A program made the position numbers and the translations under genes. The notes under the pieces were generated by a model. The model was not told the origin of the DNA. It saw only the letters and a list, made by a program, of their open reading frames with translations, and searched no databases. This document shows, in pieces, positions 54,648 through 63,573 of a DNA stretch of 64,000 nucleotides. Within the stretch, counting starts at the first letter, position 1. Each line of letters opens with the position of its first letter. Where the stretch lies: NCBI GenBank assembly GCA_030733815.1, contig JAUZQE010000011.1:1-64000 (forward strand). The letters run 5' to 3'. The stretch is from Yanghanlia caeni. GTDB lineage: Bacteria > Pseudomonadota > Gammaproteobacteria > Burkholderiales > Burkholderiaceae_B.

Positions 54648-55466
54648 CTACCAGCCGAAACCTGCGGCCGCCTTCGAAAGCATGTAGGCAGACAGGCCGA
54701 ACAGCAGGAATGCGAACACCCGTTTGAGCGCCTTCACCGGCAGGCTGTGCGCGCACCGCGCACCCAGCGGCGCGGTCAGCATGCTGACCACCACGATACC
54801 CAGCAGCGTGGGCACGTGGATATACCCCACCATGCCGAGCACGCCCGTTTCCTCGGCACGCCCCGACCCCACGTAGCCTACGGTATTGGCCAGCGCAATG
54901 AAAAAGCCCAGGGCAGCCGAGGTGGCCACGGCATTGTGCATGGGCACGTTGCTGCGCACCATGAACGGAATCGAAAGGAATCCGCCGCCCGCCCCCACCA
55001 GGCCCGAGACGAAGCCGATGACCACACCCATGCCCACGGTAAGCAGGTGCCCCGGCATGCTGCGGCCCGCCGGCGGCGGCCCGCCCCACAGCATGCGCGC
55101 CCCCGAATAGGCCACGAAGATCGCGAACACCAGGGCCAGCCAGGCCGGTTCGATGAAGGAAAACGCGGCACCGCCCGAAAGCAGCCCGCCGATCACGATG
55201 CCCGGCGTCAGCACCGCAACGATGTTCCAGCGAATGGCACCCTTGCGATGATGCGCCCGCATGCTGGAAAGTGAGGTGAACAGGATGGTGGCCATCGAGG
55301 TGGCAATGGCGGTGTGCACCATATAGGCCTCGGGCATGTTGACCATGGGGAACAGCATGATCATGAAGGGCACGAGAATCATGCCGCCGCCGATGCCCAG
55401 CAGGCCCGCGGCGAACCCGCCGAAGGCGCCCAGCAGCATCAGGCTGCCCAGAAACAAAGGGTCCAT
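54648..55466 (-). CDS. TSUP family sulfite exporter TauE/SafE-like permease
   Basis: A 272-aa membrane protein with about eight helices and the internal repeat of the family (GGFAAGLLGIGGGMILVPFMI and FVSGLVGAGGGFLSIPFMV). Members move sulfite, sulfoacetate or related anions. Convergent with the GST gene, 26 bases apart. Confidence 0.9.
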   Translation of the reverse strand: MDPLFLGSLMLLGAFGGFAAGLLGIGGGMILVPFMIMLFPMVNMPEAYMVHTAIATSMATILFTSLSSMRAHHRKGAIRWNIVAVLTPGIVIGGLLSGGAAFSFIEPAWLALVFAIFVAYSGARMLWGGPPPAGRSMPGHLLTVGMGVVIGFVSGLVGAGGGFLSIPFMVRSNVPMHNAVATSAALGFFIALANTVGYVGSGRAEETGVLGMVGYIHVPTLLGIVVVSMLTAPLGARCAHSLPVKALKRVFAFLLFGLSAYMLSKAAAGFGW

Positions 55467-55497
55467 TCAGTCACCCGGTTTGTGATAGTGGTACGAA

Positions 55498-56601
55498 CTA
55501 AAGAATGATGCCCCCGCCCAGGCACACGTCGCCGTCGTACAGCACCGCCGACTGGCCGGGCGTAACGGCCCACTGCGCCTCGGAAAATTTGAGCGAAAAG
55601 GTATTGCCCTCGACCTCCTGCACCACACAGGGCGCATCGGCCTGCCGGTAACGCGTCTTGGCAGCCAGCTGGGCCCCGGGCGCGGGCGGATGCCCCGCCA
55701 CCCAGCTTGCGTCGCCCGCCTGGAGCGTGTGCGACAGCAGCCAGGGGTGGTCGTGCCCCTGCACCACGTACAGCGTGTTGGTGGCCAGATCTTTGCGCGC
55801 CGCGTACCAGGCGTCGGCCGTGCCGTCGGCACGCTGCAGGCCCTTGACGCCGCCAATGCCCAGGCCCTTGCGCTGCCCCAGGGTATGAAATGCAAGCCCC
55901 TGATGTTCACCGATGACGCGCCCTTCGGGTGTCTTGATGGGCCCGGGCTTCGTGGGCAGGTAACGGTTCAGGAATTCGCGAAACGGCCGCTCGCCAATGA
56001 AGCAGATGCCGGTGGAATCCTTCTTTGCCGCATTGGGCAAACCCAGTTCGGCCGCGATGCGCCGCACCTCGGTCTTGGGCAGCTCGCCCAACGGAAATCG
56101 GGTGCGCGCAAGCTGCGCCTGGTTCAGCCGATGCAGAAAATAGCTCTGATCCTTGGTGGCATCGAGCCCCTTCAACAGCTGGTATTGGGGCCGGCCGTCG
56201 ACCTGTATTTCGCGCACGCGGGCGTAGTGCCCGGTGGCGATCAGGTCGGCGCCCAGCGACATGGCGTGATCGAGAAACGCCTTGAACTTGATCTCGGCGT
56301 TGCACAGTACGTCGGGGTTGGGCGTGCGCCCCGCAGAGTACTCACGCAGAAAATCTGCAAAGACCCGGTCTTTGTAATCGGCAGCGAAGTTCACCGCCTC
56401 GATATCGATGCCCAGCAGATCGGCGACGCTGGCAGCATCGAGCCAGTCTTGCCGGCTCGAACAGTATTCCGTGTCGTCGTCGTCTTCCCAGTTCTTCATG
56501 AACAGGCCAAGCACGTCGTAGCCCTGCTGCTTGAGCAGCCAGGCCGACACCGAGGAATCGACACCGCCGGACATGCCCACGACGATGCGCCCTTTAGACA
56601 T
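55498..56601 (-). CDS. mnmA: tRNA-specific 2-thiouridylase
   Basis: A 367-aa ATP pyrophosphatase that thiolates U34 of Lys, Glu and Gln tRNAs. PP-loop [17 protein letters not shown] at the start; catalytic cysteines in [12 protein letters not shown] and [13 protein letters not shown] 56601 is preferred; an 18-residue longer form exists from 56655. Housekeeping. Confidence 0.96.
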   Translation of the reverse strand: MSKGRIVVGMSGGVDSSVSAWLLKQQGYDVLGLFMKNWEDDDDTEYCSSRQDWLDAASVADLLGIDIEAVNFAADYKDRVFADFLREYSAGRTPNPDVLCNAEIKFKAFLDHAMSLGADLIATGHYARVREIQVDGRPQYQLLKGLDATKDQSYFLHRLNQAQLARTRFPLGELPKTEVRRIAAELGLPNAAKKDSTGICFIGERPFREFLNRYLPTKPGPIKTPEGRVIGEHQGLAFHTLGQRKGLGIGGVKGLQRADGTADAWYAARKDLATNTLYVVQGHDHPWLLSHTLQAGDASWVAGHPPAPGAQLAAKTRYRQADAPCVVQEVEGNTFSLKFSEAQWAVTPGQSAVLYDGDVCLGGGIIL

Positions 56602-56708
56602 AGTTTGCGCCACAATGATTCGCCCTGGGGCTGCGGCAACGCTTGAGCAGTGCACCAGAGCGCGGCCAACACACCCGCACGGGGCAGACGTTGGTTAAGA
56701 AGAAGGTG

Positions 56709-57935
56709 TCAGTGTAACGCCTCGTCGACCACTTCGATCCAGTGGCGTACCGGAACCTGCGCCCCGCTTTGCAGATGCGTGATGCAACCGATGTTCGACG
56801 ACACGATGGAATCCGGCGCCCCGGCAGAGATGTTGCGCAGCTTGCGGTCGCGCAGGCGCGTGGACAGTTCTTTCTGGGTAATGGAATACGTGCCCGCCGA
56901 ACCGCAGCACAAGTGCGATTCCTGAAATGGCACGAGTTCGAAGCCCAGGTCGCGCAGCACCGTTTCGGTGACGCCGCGCAGCTTCTGCCAATGCTGCAGG
57001 GTACAGGGGGGATGAAACGCATGTCGGCCGCTGACGGCGCCGATGCGCTGCCCCAGTTCGGCCGCGTGCGGCGCCAGCACCTCGGCGATGTCGCGCACCG
57101 CCTCGGAAAGCGCGCGCGCCCGCTCGGCGTAGATGGGATCGTTGCGCAGATGGTGCGCATATTCGCGCAGCATCGCGCCGCAGCCCGACGCGTTGGCCAC
57201 GATGCACTCGGCCTCGCCGCGGTCGATCAGCGGCCACCAGACGTCGATGTTGGCCCGCATCTGGTCGAGCGCCTGGTCGTGGGCATCGAGATGCAGGTTG
57301 ATGGCCCCGCAGCAGCCCGCGCCCGGCACCACGCGCGTACCGATACCCACGGCATCAAGCACGCGAATGGTGGCCTCGTCGATGGCGGGCATCATGGCCG
57401 GCTGCACGCAGCCGCGCAGCATAATGACCTGCCGCGGGTGGCGCAGGGTGTCGGTGGGAACGGGCCGCGCCTTGTGCAGAGGCGGCACCTTGCTGCGCAA
57501 GACCGCCGGCAGCAGGGGCCGCAGCATGCGGCCAACGGTCATGGCAGGGCCGAACAGCGGCGAATTGAGGCCGTGGCGCAGCACACTTCGCAGCAGTCGA
57601 TCGGAAAGCGGGCGCTCGACCTTCTGAGCCACCACGGCCCGGCCGATATCGACCAGCTTGCCGTATTCCACGCCCGACGGGCAGGTGGTTTCACAGTTGC
57701 GGCACGTGAGGCAGCGGTCGAGGTGCAGCTGCGTGGTTTCGCTGACCGCCCCGCCCTCGAGCATTTCCTTTATGAGGTAAATGCGCCCGCGCGGACTGTC
57801 GAGCTCGTCGCCCAGTTCCTGATACGTGGGGCACGTGGCCTGGCAGAAGCCGCAATGCACGCAACGGCGCAGGATCTCGTCGGCGGTTTCGCCCTCGGGC
57901 GTATCGCGTATCCAGGATGCAAGATTCGTCTGCAT
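56709..57935 (-). CDS. glcF: Glycolate oxidase iron-sulfur subunit GlcF
   Basis: A 408-aa subunit with two ferredoxin-type clusters, CVHCGFCQATCPTY and CLTCRNCETTCPSG, and two CCG domains typical of heterodisulfide-reductase-like proteins (CGAINLHLD region and CCGSAGTYS). It passes electrons from the FAD subunits to quinone. Three bases after glcE; end of the glcDEF operon. Confidence 0.94.
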   Translation of the reverse strand: MQTNLASWIRDTPEGETADEILRRCVHCGFCQATCPTYQELGDELDSPRGRIYLIKEMLEGGAVSETTQLHLDRCLTCRNCETTCPSGVEYGKLVDIGRAVVAQKVERPLSDRLLRSVLRHGLNSPLFGPAMTVGRMLRPLLPAVLRSKVPPLHKARPVPTDTLRHPRQVIMLRGCVQPAMMPAIDEATIRVLDAVGIGTRVVPGAGCCGAINLHLDAHDQALDQMRANIDVWWPLIDRGEAECIVANASGCGAMLREYAHHLRNDPIYAERARALSEAVRDIAEVLAPHAAELGQRIGAVSGRHAFHPPCTLQHWQKLRGVTETVLRDLGFELVPFQESHLCCGSAGTYSITQKELSTRLRDRKLRNISAGAPDSIVSSNIGCITHLQSGAQVPVRHWIEVVDEALH

Positions 57936-57938
57936 GAG

Positions 57939-59024
57939 TCAGAACTCGCGGAAAAGGCGGCCGGGGTTGAACATGCCGGTGGGGTCGAGTTCCTGCTTGA
58001 GGCGCTGGCTGATTACGCGCACTGCAGCAGAGACCGGGTGAAACACCGGCACTTGGGCCGTGCCTTCATAACGGTACAGCATGGCGTGGCCTCCGTGAGC
58101 CGAAGCCTTACTGCGAATAGTGTCGGCGTCGTGGGTGCCTGCAACCCAGCGCAGGCCCCCGTTCCATTCGATGAGGGTGTCGCCCAGACCCAGCGCCGGC
58201 GTGGTGGGTGGCACCGCCACACGCCACAGCGGACGGCTCTGGAACCAGGGGTGGGTCTGGTCGCGCATGGCATTCCAGAATTCGCCGGCCTGCTCGTCGG
58301 TGAGCCGCTCGCCGCCAATTGCGCGCCGTGCGCTGGCGATGGCCGGATCGCTGCCGGAGACCCGCACCCGCAGCACGCCCTTGCCGGCTTCCTGCAGCCA
58401 GCTGGTGGCCGAAATCGGCAGTGGCTTGCTGCGCCACGCGTTGAAGCGCTGCAACGCTTCGGCTTCGGAAACTTCGAGCATCAGCGTTTCTTCGACGAGC
58501 GGCATGGGCGCCACCTTGATCGAGACCTCGAGCATGGGCCCGAAAATGCCCATGGAGCCGGCCAGCAGGCGCGAGATGTCGTAGCCGGCGACGTTCTTCA
58601 TGACTTCGCCGCCAAAGCGCAGAATGGTGCCGCTGGCATCGAGCAGCGTGGCACCCAGCACGAAATCGCGCAACGCGCCGGCCTGCATGCGGCGCGGCCC
58701 CGACAGCCCTGTTGCCACACAGCCGCCGATGGTCGACGCGGGGCCGAAGCGCGGCGGCTCGAACGCCAGCATCTGGCGCTTTTCGGCCAGCAGCGCTTCG
58801 ATTTCTGCCAACGGTGTGCCGGCCCGGGCCGTGATGACGAGTTCGGATGGCTGGTAATTGACCACGCCCTGAAACGGCGAGATGTCGAGCAGGGAGCCGT
58901 TGGGCAGCGGCGGCATGGCTTCGCCGTAAAACTGCTTGGTGCCACCACCTTGCAGGTACAGCGGCCGCTGACTCGCCCGGGCGGTCATGACCTTGTCGAT
59001 CATCTCGGAAAGGACATATTCCAT
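57939..59024 (-). CDS. glcE: Glycolate oxidase FAD-binding subunit GlcE
   Basis: A 361-aa FAD-binding (type 4) protein; short relative of GlcD. Contains FEPPRFGPASTIGGCVATGLSG and AGYDISRLLAGSMGIFG, the family FAD loops. GAGG before ATG 59024. The frame continues upstream as a shadow of glcD. Needed with GlcD and GlcF for activity. Confidence 0.93.
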   Translation of the reverse strand: MEYVLSEMIDKVMTARASQRPLYLQGGGTKQFYGEAMPPLPNGSLLDISPFQGVVNYQPSELVITARAGTPLAEIEALLAEKRQMLAFEPPRFGPASTIGGCVATGLSGPRRMQAGALRDFVLGATLLDASGTILRFGGEVMKNVAGYDISRLLAGSMGIFGPMLEVSIKVAPMPLVEETLMLEVSEAEALQRFNAWRSKPLPISATSWLQEAGKGVLRVRVSGSDPAIASARRAIGGERLTDEQAGEFWNAMRDQTHPWFQSRPLWRVAVPPTTPALGLGDTLIEWNGGLRWVAGTHDADTIRSKASAHGGHAMLYRYEGTAQVPVFHPVSAAVRVISQRLKQELDPTGMFNPGRLFREF

Positions 59025-59032
59025 CGAGGACC

Positions 59033-60526
59033 TCAGAATCGGGGAATGTCCGGGAAGCGTAGCTCGCCGGCATGAACGTGCATGCGCCCATACTCGGCGC
59101 AGCGCGCGAGCGTGGGAATGACTTTTTCGGGGTTCAGCAGGCCGTACGGGTCGAAGCCGCGCTTGAAGGCGAGGAAAAAGTCGAGTTCCTGGCGCGAGAA
59201 CTGCACGCACATCTGATTGATTTTTTCGATGCCCACGCCGTGTTCGCCGGTCACGGTGCCGCCGACCTCGACGCACAGTTCGAGGATGGCCGCGCCGAAC
59301 TGTTCGGCGCGTTCGATTTCACCCGGGGCGTTGGCGTCGAACAGAATGAGCGGGTGCAGGTTGCCGTCGCCGGCGTGAAACACGTTGGCGCAACGCAGGC
59401 CGTATTCCTCTTCCATGTCGACAATGGCGTTCAGCACGCGCGCCAGGTGACGGCGCGGAATGGTGCCGTCCATGCAGTAGTAATCGGGCGACACGCGCCC
59501 GGCCGCGGGAAACGCATTCTTGCGCCCCGCCCAGAAGCGCAGGCGCTCTTCTTCCGAATTCGATACCTGCAGACGTGTGGCCCCCGCCTTGGCGAAGACG
59601 TCGTTCATGCGGCGGATCTCGTCTTCCACCTCTTCGAGCGTGCCGTCGGATTCGCACAGCAGAATGGCCTCGGCCTCGAGGTCGTAGCCCGCGTTCACAA
59701 AGGGCTCGACCATGTGCGTGGCGCGCTTGTCCATCATTTCGAGCCCGGCAGGCACGATGCCTTCGGCAATGACGTTGGCCACCGCGTCGCCGGCGGCTTC
59801 CACCGACGGGAAGCTGGCCATGATGACGCGCGCGCAGGCCGGTGACGGAATGAGCTTGACGGTGGCCTGCGTGACGATGCCCAGCATGCCCTCGGAGCCG
59901 ATGTACGCCGCCAGCAGATCGAGCCCGGGCGAATCGGGCGCCTCGGAGCCAAATTCGACGATGTCGCCGTCGATGGTGACGACACGCACGCGCAGCACGT
60001 TATGCACGGTAAGCCCGTACTTGAGGCAGTGCACGCCGCCGGAGTTTTCAGCAATGTTGCCGCCGATGGAACAGGCAATCTGGCTGGAGGGGTCGGGTGC
60101 GTAGTACAGCCCGTGGGCAGCGGCGGCTTCGGAAATGGCCAGATTGCGCACGCCCGGTTCGACCACCGCCGTGGCCGATTCAGGGTCGATGGAAACGATG
60201 CGGTTCAACTTGGCCAGACCCAGCAGCACGCCGCGCGGATGCGGCATGGCACCCCCCGACAGCCCCGTGCCGGCGCCGCGCGCTACGATGGGGATGTTCA
60301 GGGCCTTGCAGGCGCGCACCACGGCAATGACCTGTTCCTCGGATTCGGGCAGGATCACCACGGGGGGCAGACTGCGATACAGCGACAGGCCGTCGCACTC
60401 GTAGGGGCGCGTATCTTCTTCGCGCGTAAGAATACAGTGGGCGGGAATCTGCCCTGCCAGGCGCTGCAACAACGCATTGAAGTCGGCCGCAGTCACCATA
60501 ACCGGGTTGGTCGCATTGGCGCTCAT
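59033..60526 (-). CDS. glcD: Glycolate oxidase FAD-linked subunit GlcD
   Basis: A 497-aa FAD-linked oxidase subunit. FAD loops ARGAGTGLSGGAMPHPRG and CSIGGNIAENSGGVHCLKYG and the metal/substrate region HAGDGNLHPLILFD plus TGEHGVGIEKI are all present. Oxidises glycolate to glyoxylate at the membrane. Nine bases separate its stop from glcE. Confidence 0.94.
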   Translation of the reverse strand: MSANATNPVMVTAADFNALLQRLAGQIPAHCILTREEDTRPYECDGLSLYRSLPPVVILPESEEQVIAVVRACKALNIPIVARGAGTGLSGGAMPHPRGVLLGLAKLNRIVSIDPESATAVVEPGVRNLAISEAAAAHGLYYAPDPSSQIACSIGGNIAENSGGVHCLKYGLTVHNVLRVRVVTIDGDIVEFGSEAPDSPGLDLLAAYIGSEGMLGIVTQATVKLIPSPACARVIMASFPSVEAAGDAVANVIAEGIVPAGLEMMDKRATHMVEPFVNAGYDLEAEAILLCESDGTLEEVEDEIRRMNDVFAKAGATRLQVSNSEEERLRFWAGRKNAFPAAGRVSPDYYCMDGTIPRRHLARVLNAIVDMEEEYGLRCANVFHAGDGNLHPLILFDANAPGEIERAEQFGAAILELCVEVGGTVTGEHGVGIEKINQMCVQFSRQELDFFLAFKRGFDPYGLLNPEKVIPTLARCAEYGRMHVHAGELRFPDIPRF

Positions 60527-60559
60527 ATTCAGTACCGTCAGGCATGCCTGCCCGATGCT

Positions 60560-61993
60560 TCAGGCGGCATGCTCAGTTGCCGGGCCGGATGGAATGATCT
60601 TGCCCGGATTCAGAATGTTGTGCGGATCGAAGGCGCGCTTGAGCGCAGCCATGAGATCGAGCGCGTCGCGCCCGAACTCCATTTCCATGAAGGGCATTTT
60701 GTGCAGCCCCACCCCATGTTCGCCGGTGCACGTGCCCTGCATGCGGATGGCGCGTTCGACCAGGCGGCGGTTGAGCGCTTCCGATTCGGCGAATTCGGCC
60801 GGGTTGTCGGGGTCGAGCAGCATGAGCACGTGGAAGTTGCCGTCGCCCACGTGGCCCACGATGGTGTACGGGAAGCTGGCCTGGTCGAGTTCGGCCGCCG
60901 TTTCGGTGACGCATTCCGCGAGCCGTGAAATGGGCACGCAGACGTCGGTGGTGCTGGAGCGGCACCCCGGGCGCAGCTGCAGCCCTGCAAAATACGCATT
61001 GTGCCGCGCCGTCCAGAGGCGGTTGCGGTCTTCGGGGTGTTCGGCCCAGGCGAAATCTTCGCCGCCATTGGCGCGGGCGATTTCCTGCACGGTTTCGGCC
61101 TGTTCACGTACGCCCGAAGGGCTGCCGTGAAATTCGAACAGCAGCAGCGGGGATTCTTTGAGAGTGAGCTTGCTGTAGGCATTGGTGGCACGCACCGCGG
61201 CCGTATCCATGAACTCGACCCGTGCCACCGGCACGCCCATTTGAATGACCTCGATGACGCTTTGCACCGCCGAGCGCAGGTCGGGGAAGTTGCAGATGGC
61301 CGCAGAAATGGCTTCGGGTTGCGGGTACAGGCGCACCGTGACTTCGGTGATGATGCCCAGCGTACCTTCGCTGCCCACGAACACGCGGGTGAGATCGTAG
61401 CCGGCGGACGATTTGCGCGCCCGCCCTGCGGTGTCGATGATGCGGCCGTCGGCCGTGACCACCTTGAGCGAAACCACGTTTTCGCGCATGGTGCCATAAC
61501 GCACCGCGTTGGTGCCTGAAGCGCGGGTGGCCGCCATGCCCCCCAGGCTGGCGTCGGCACCGGGATCGATGGGGAAGAACAGCCCCGTATCGCGAATGTG
61601 GTCGTTCAGCTGCTTGCGGGTGACACCCGCCTGTACGGTGGCGGTGAAGTCTTCGGCATGCACCGCCACGATGTGGTTCATGCCCGAGAGGTCGAGCGAC
61701 ACCCCGCCCTGAACGGCCAGCAGGTGGCCTTCGAGCGAGGAACCGACGCCATAGGGAATGAGCGGCACGTGATGCCTGTGGCAATGCGCCGCCACCCAAG
61801 CGACTTCTTCTGTAGAGGTGGCGTACACCACGGCGTCGGGCGGCATGGCGGCGTACGGCGATTCGTCGCGGCCATGGTGTTCACGTACCGCCGCGGCTGT
61901 AGACAGGCGATCGCCGAAACGCTCACGCAGGGCTTCGATGAACCCTGCAGGAATGGCTCTACGCTGGATGTGCGCCGGATGAGTGGCATTCAC
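60560..61993 (-). CDS. FAD-linked D-2-hydroxyacid (D-lactate type) dehydrogenase
   Basis: A 477-aa FAD-linked oxidase with PYGVGSSLEGHLLAVQGGVSLDL and GGMAATRASGTNAVRYGTMRENV in the FAD domain, HVGDGNFHVLM and CTGEHGVGLHKMPFM in the C-terminal part. The pattern is closer to D-lactate dehydrogenase (cytochrome), LdhD, than to GlcD. It stands 33 bases upstream of glcD on the same strand, so all four genes probably form one operon for short 2-hydroxyacids. No glcC-type regulator adjoins. Confidence 0.9.
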   Translation of the reverse strand: MNATHPAHIQRRAIPAGFIEALRERFGDRLSTAAAVREHHGRDESPYAAMPPDAVVYATSTEEVAWVAAHCHRHHVPLIPYGVGSSLEGHLLAVQGGVSLDLSGMNHIVAVHAEDFTATVQAGVTRKQLNDHIRDTGLFFPIDPGADASLGGMAATRASGTNAVRYGTMRENVVSLKVVTADGRIIDTAGRARKSSAGYDLTRVFVGSEGTLGIITEVTVRLYPQPEAISAAICNFPDLRSAVQSVIEVIQMGVPVARVEFMDTAAVRATNAYSKLTLKESPLLLFEFHGSPSGVREQAETVQEIARANGGEDFAWAEHPEDRNRLWTARHNAYFAGLQLRPGCRSSTTDVCVPISRLAECVTETAAELDQASFPYTIVGHVGDGNFHVLMLLDPDNPAEFAESEALNRRLVERAIRMQGTCTGEHGVGLHKMPFMEMEFGRDALDLMAALKRAFDPHNILNPGKIIPSGPATEHAA

Positions 61994-62046
61994 GCTGGTA
62001 TTCCTTTTATTGTTCGCGCACGCCCCGGGGAACTACTTGCGCAACA

Positions 62047-62077
62047 TCCGCCGTGCGCCAGGCGGGCGCACGGCGGA
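62047..62077 (-). terminator. Hairpin downstream of the DAHP synthase gene
   Basis: A perfect 13-bp stem, TCCGCCGTGCGCC (62047-62059) with GGCGCACGGCGGA (62065-62077), and a 5-base loop, starting about 20 bases after the DAHP synthase stop on the minus strand. No long T-run follows, so efficiency is uncertain. Confidence 0.55.
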
Positions 62078-62096
62078 CACAACCATACTACCTTTT

Positions 62097-63203
62097 TTAC
62101 GCAGCGCTGCCGATCAGGGCATTTGCTGATTGCGACGCATGCTTGCGGCGCGCCTTCACGGCGTCGGAAAGCCGCTTGAGCACACGCAGGGAATCGTCCC
62201 AATCGATGCAGCCGTCGGTAATGCTCTGGCCGTATACGGGTTCTTGCCCCGGCACCAGATCCTGGCGGCCGGCCACAAGATTGCTTTCGACCATGACGCC
62301 GAAGATGCGATCATCGCCCGCCTCGACCTGGGCCGCCACCTCGTCGATCACGATCGGCTGACGGCGGTAATCTTTGTTGCTGTTGGCGTGGCTTGCGTCG
62401 ATCATCAGGCGCGGCAGCACACCGGCCTTGGCGATCATTTGCGCGGCGGCCTCGACACTGGCCGCATCGTAGTTGGGTTCCTTGCCGCCCCGCAGAATCA
62501 CGTGGCAGTCTTTATTGCCCACGGTAGAGACGATGGCGGAATGCCCGCCCTTTGTAACCGACAGGAAGTGGTGCGGCTGCGAGGCAGCCAGCATCGCGTC
62601 GACGGCGATCTTTACGTCGCCGCCCGTGCCGTTCTTGAACCCGACCGGGCACGACAGCCCCGAGGCCAGCTCGCGGTGCACCTGGCTTTCGGTGGTGCGT
62701 GCGCCAATGGCGCCCCACGCCACCAGGTCGGCAATGTACTGCGGCGTGATCATGTCCAGGAACTCGCAGCCTGCGGGCAGACCCATTTCATTGACCTGAA
62801 TGAGCAGCTCGCGCGCGGTGCGCAGACCCTTGTTGATGTTGAAGCTGCCATCGAGCGCGGGGTCGTTGATGAGCCCCTTCCAGCCCACGGTCGTGCGCGG
62901 CTTTTCGAAGTACACGCGCATGATGATCTCGAGCTCGCCCTTGTAAAGTTCGCGCTGTTCCTGCAGACGGCGGGCGTAATCGAGCGCGGCCGCGGTGTTA
63001 TGAATGGAGCACGGGCCGATCACGACCACGATCCGGTCGTCGGTGCCATTAAGCACGTTGTGCACGGCGCGACGCGACTCGTAAACCACCGAAGAGATTT
63101 CAGGCGTGCACGGAAATTCGCGCATGATGTGTGCGGGCGGAGAAAGCTCCTTGATTTCCCGGATTCGTAAGTCGTCGGTATTGTGTGACACGGTATGCTC
63201 CAT
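62097..63203 (-). CDS. aroG: 3-deoxy-7-phosphoheptulonate synthase (DAHP synthase, class I)
   Basis: A 368-aa AroAI-beta/AroFGH-type DAHP synthase, first enzyme of aromatic amino acid synthesis from PEP and erythrose 4-phosphate. Family motifs: VVIGPCSIHNTAAALDYA, MRVYFEKPRTTVGWKGL, GARTTESQVHRELASGLSCPVGFKNGT and IDASHANSNKD with the metal ligands. The N terminus has the regulatory extension that binds Phe or Tyr in enterobacterial enzymes. Its mRNA leader holds a Phe/Tyr-rich peptide and a terminator (63234-63380), so regulation by attenuation is likely. GGAG lies within the gene start region. Confidence 0.95.
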   Translation of the reverse strand: MEHTVSHNTDDLRIREIKELSPPAHIMREFPCTPEISSVVYESRRAVHNVLNGTDDRIVVVIGPCSIHNTAAALDYARRLQEQRELYKGELEIIMRVYFEKPRTTVGWKGLINDPALDGSFNINKGLRTARELLIQVNEMGLPAGCEFLDMITPQYIADLVAWGAIGARTTESQVHRELASGLSCPVGFKNGTGGDVKIAVDAMLAASQPHHFLSVTKGGHSAIVSTVGNKDCHVILRGGKEPNYDAASVEAAAQMIAKAGVLPRLMIDASHANSNKDYRRQPIVIDEVAAQVEAGDDRIFGVMVESNLVAGRQDLVPGQEPVYGQSITDGCIDWDDSLRVLKRLSDAVKARRKHASQSANALIGSAA

Positions 63204-63233
63204 TGGGTTTGACCGGCTGCCAGTGCGGATACA

Positions 63234-63268
63234 AAAAAAGCCGCCTGGCGTTGCGCCGGCGGCTTTTT
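63234..63268 (-). promoter_or_regulatory. Attenuator terminator in the DAHP synthase leader
   Basis: On the minus strand AAAAAGCCGCC, then CGGCG..., pairs with GGCGGCTTTTTTT: outer stem GCCGCC/GGCGGC (63263-63258 with 63245-63240), inner stem GGCG/CGCC, flanked by A and T runs. It lies only about 30 bases before the start codon, so any promoter of the gene must be upstream and transcription must pass through it. An alternative pairing exists: CGCUGGCG (63319-63312) in the leader can pair with CGCCGGCG (63261-63254) of the terminator's first arm (eight pairs, one G-U), which would form an antiterminator. Confidence 0.8.
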
Positions 63269-63284
63269 GGGAATCTGACTGTTT

Positions 63285-63380
63285 TCAGTGCGTACGACGT
63301 TTCCCTTCCTGCGCCAGCGGCATAGGAAAAGCATAAAAGTAAAAAAAGAAAAACGAGAAAACGTTACGCATGTCGTTCAT
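63285..63380 (-). CDS. Phe/Tyr-rich leader peptide of the DAHP synthase attenuator
   Basis: A 31-codon open frame, ATG 63380 to TGA 63285. Residues 8-18 read F-S-F-F-F-F-Y-F-Y-A-F, that is seven Phe and two Tyr in eleven positions. It resembles the PheL peptide of E. coli, a control device for transcription attenuation. GGGAAG stands about 12 bases upstream of ATG 63380; ATG 63371 and ATG 63392 are in-frame alternatives. The stop lies 17 bases before the terminator, the right geometry for ribosome-controlled termination. Shortage of charged Phe- or Tyr-tRNA would stall the ribosome on these codons and free the antiterminator segment. Confidence 0.88.
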   Translation of the reverse strand: MNDMRNVFSFFFFYFYAFPMPLAQEGKRRTH

Positions 63381-63453
63381 GTTAGCACGCATCTTCCCGT
63401 CATGCCAAGCCCTTTCAGCCCGTATTTGTAACAGCGCCACAGGCATACCCCTT

Positions 63454-63482
63454 GCTCGGGGCGGGTTCCCGCCGCCCCGAGC
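63454..63482. other. Hairpin in the divergent intergenic region
   Basis: A perfect 11-bp inverted repeat, GCTCGGGGCGG (63454-63464) and CCGCCCCGAGC (63472-63482), with a 7-base loop. It lies between the leader peptide and the divergent binding-protein gene. No T-run on either side; a regulatory dyad or mRNA leader structure is possible. The AT-rich part 63485-63535 probably holds the promoter of the binding-protein gene. Confidence 0.4.
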
Positions 63483-63573
63483 AATTCATTTGAGCCGAAA
63501 TTATTATTCGGTGTATTATTTTTTGCATAATCATTTCCACCGCACACGATTCACGATTCCGAGGAGCTAACCA

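Noticed and set aside
56742..59075. 777-codon plus-strand open frame antisense to glcF and glcE
   Set aside because: It is a composition artefact of GC-rich coding DNA; the protein is rich in His, Arg, Gly and Gln without motifs, while the minus strand encodes clear GlcF and GlcE.
63020..63334. Alternative frame MLFLCRW... as the DAHP synthase leader peptide
   Set aside because: It runs through the terminator into the structural gene and has few Phe or Tyr codons; the frame from 63380 has nine of them and stops before the hairpin.
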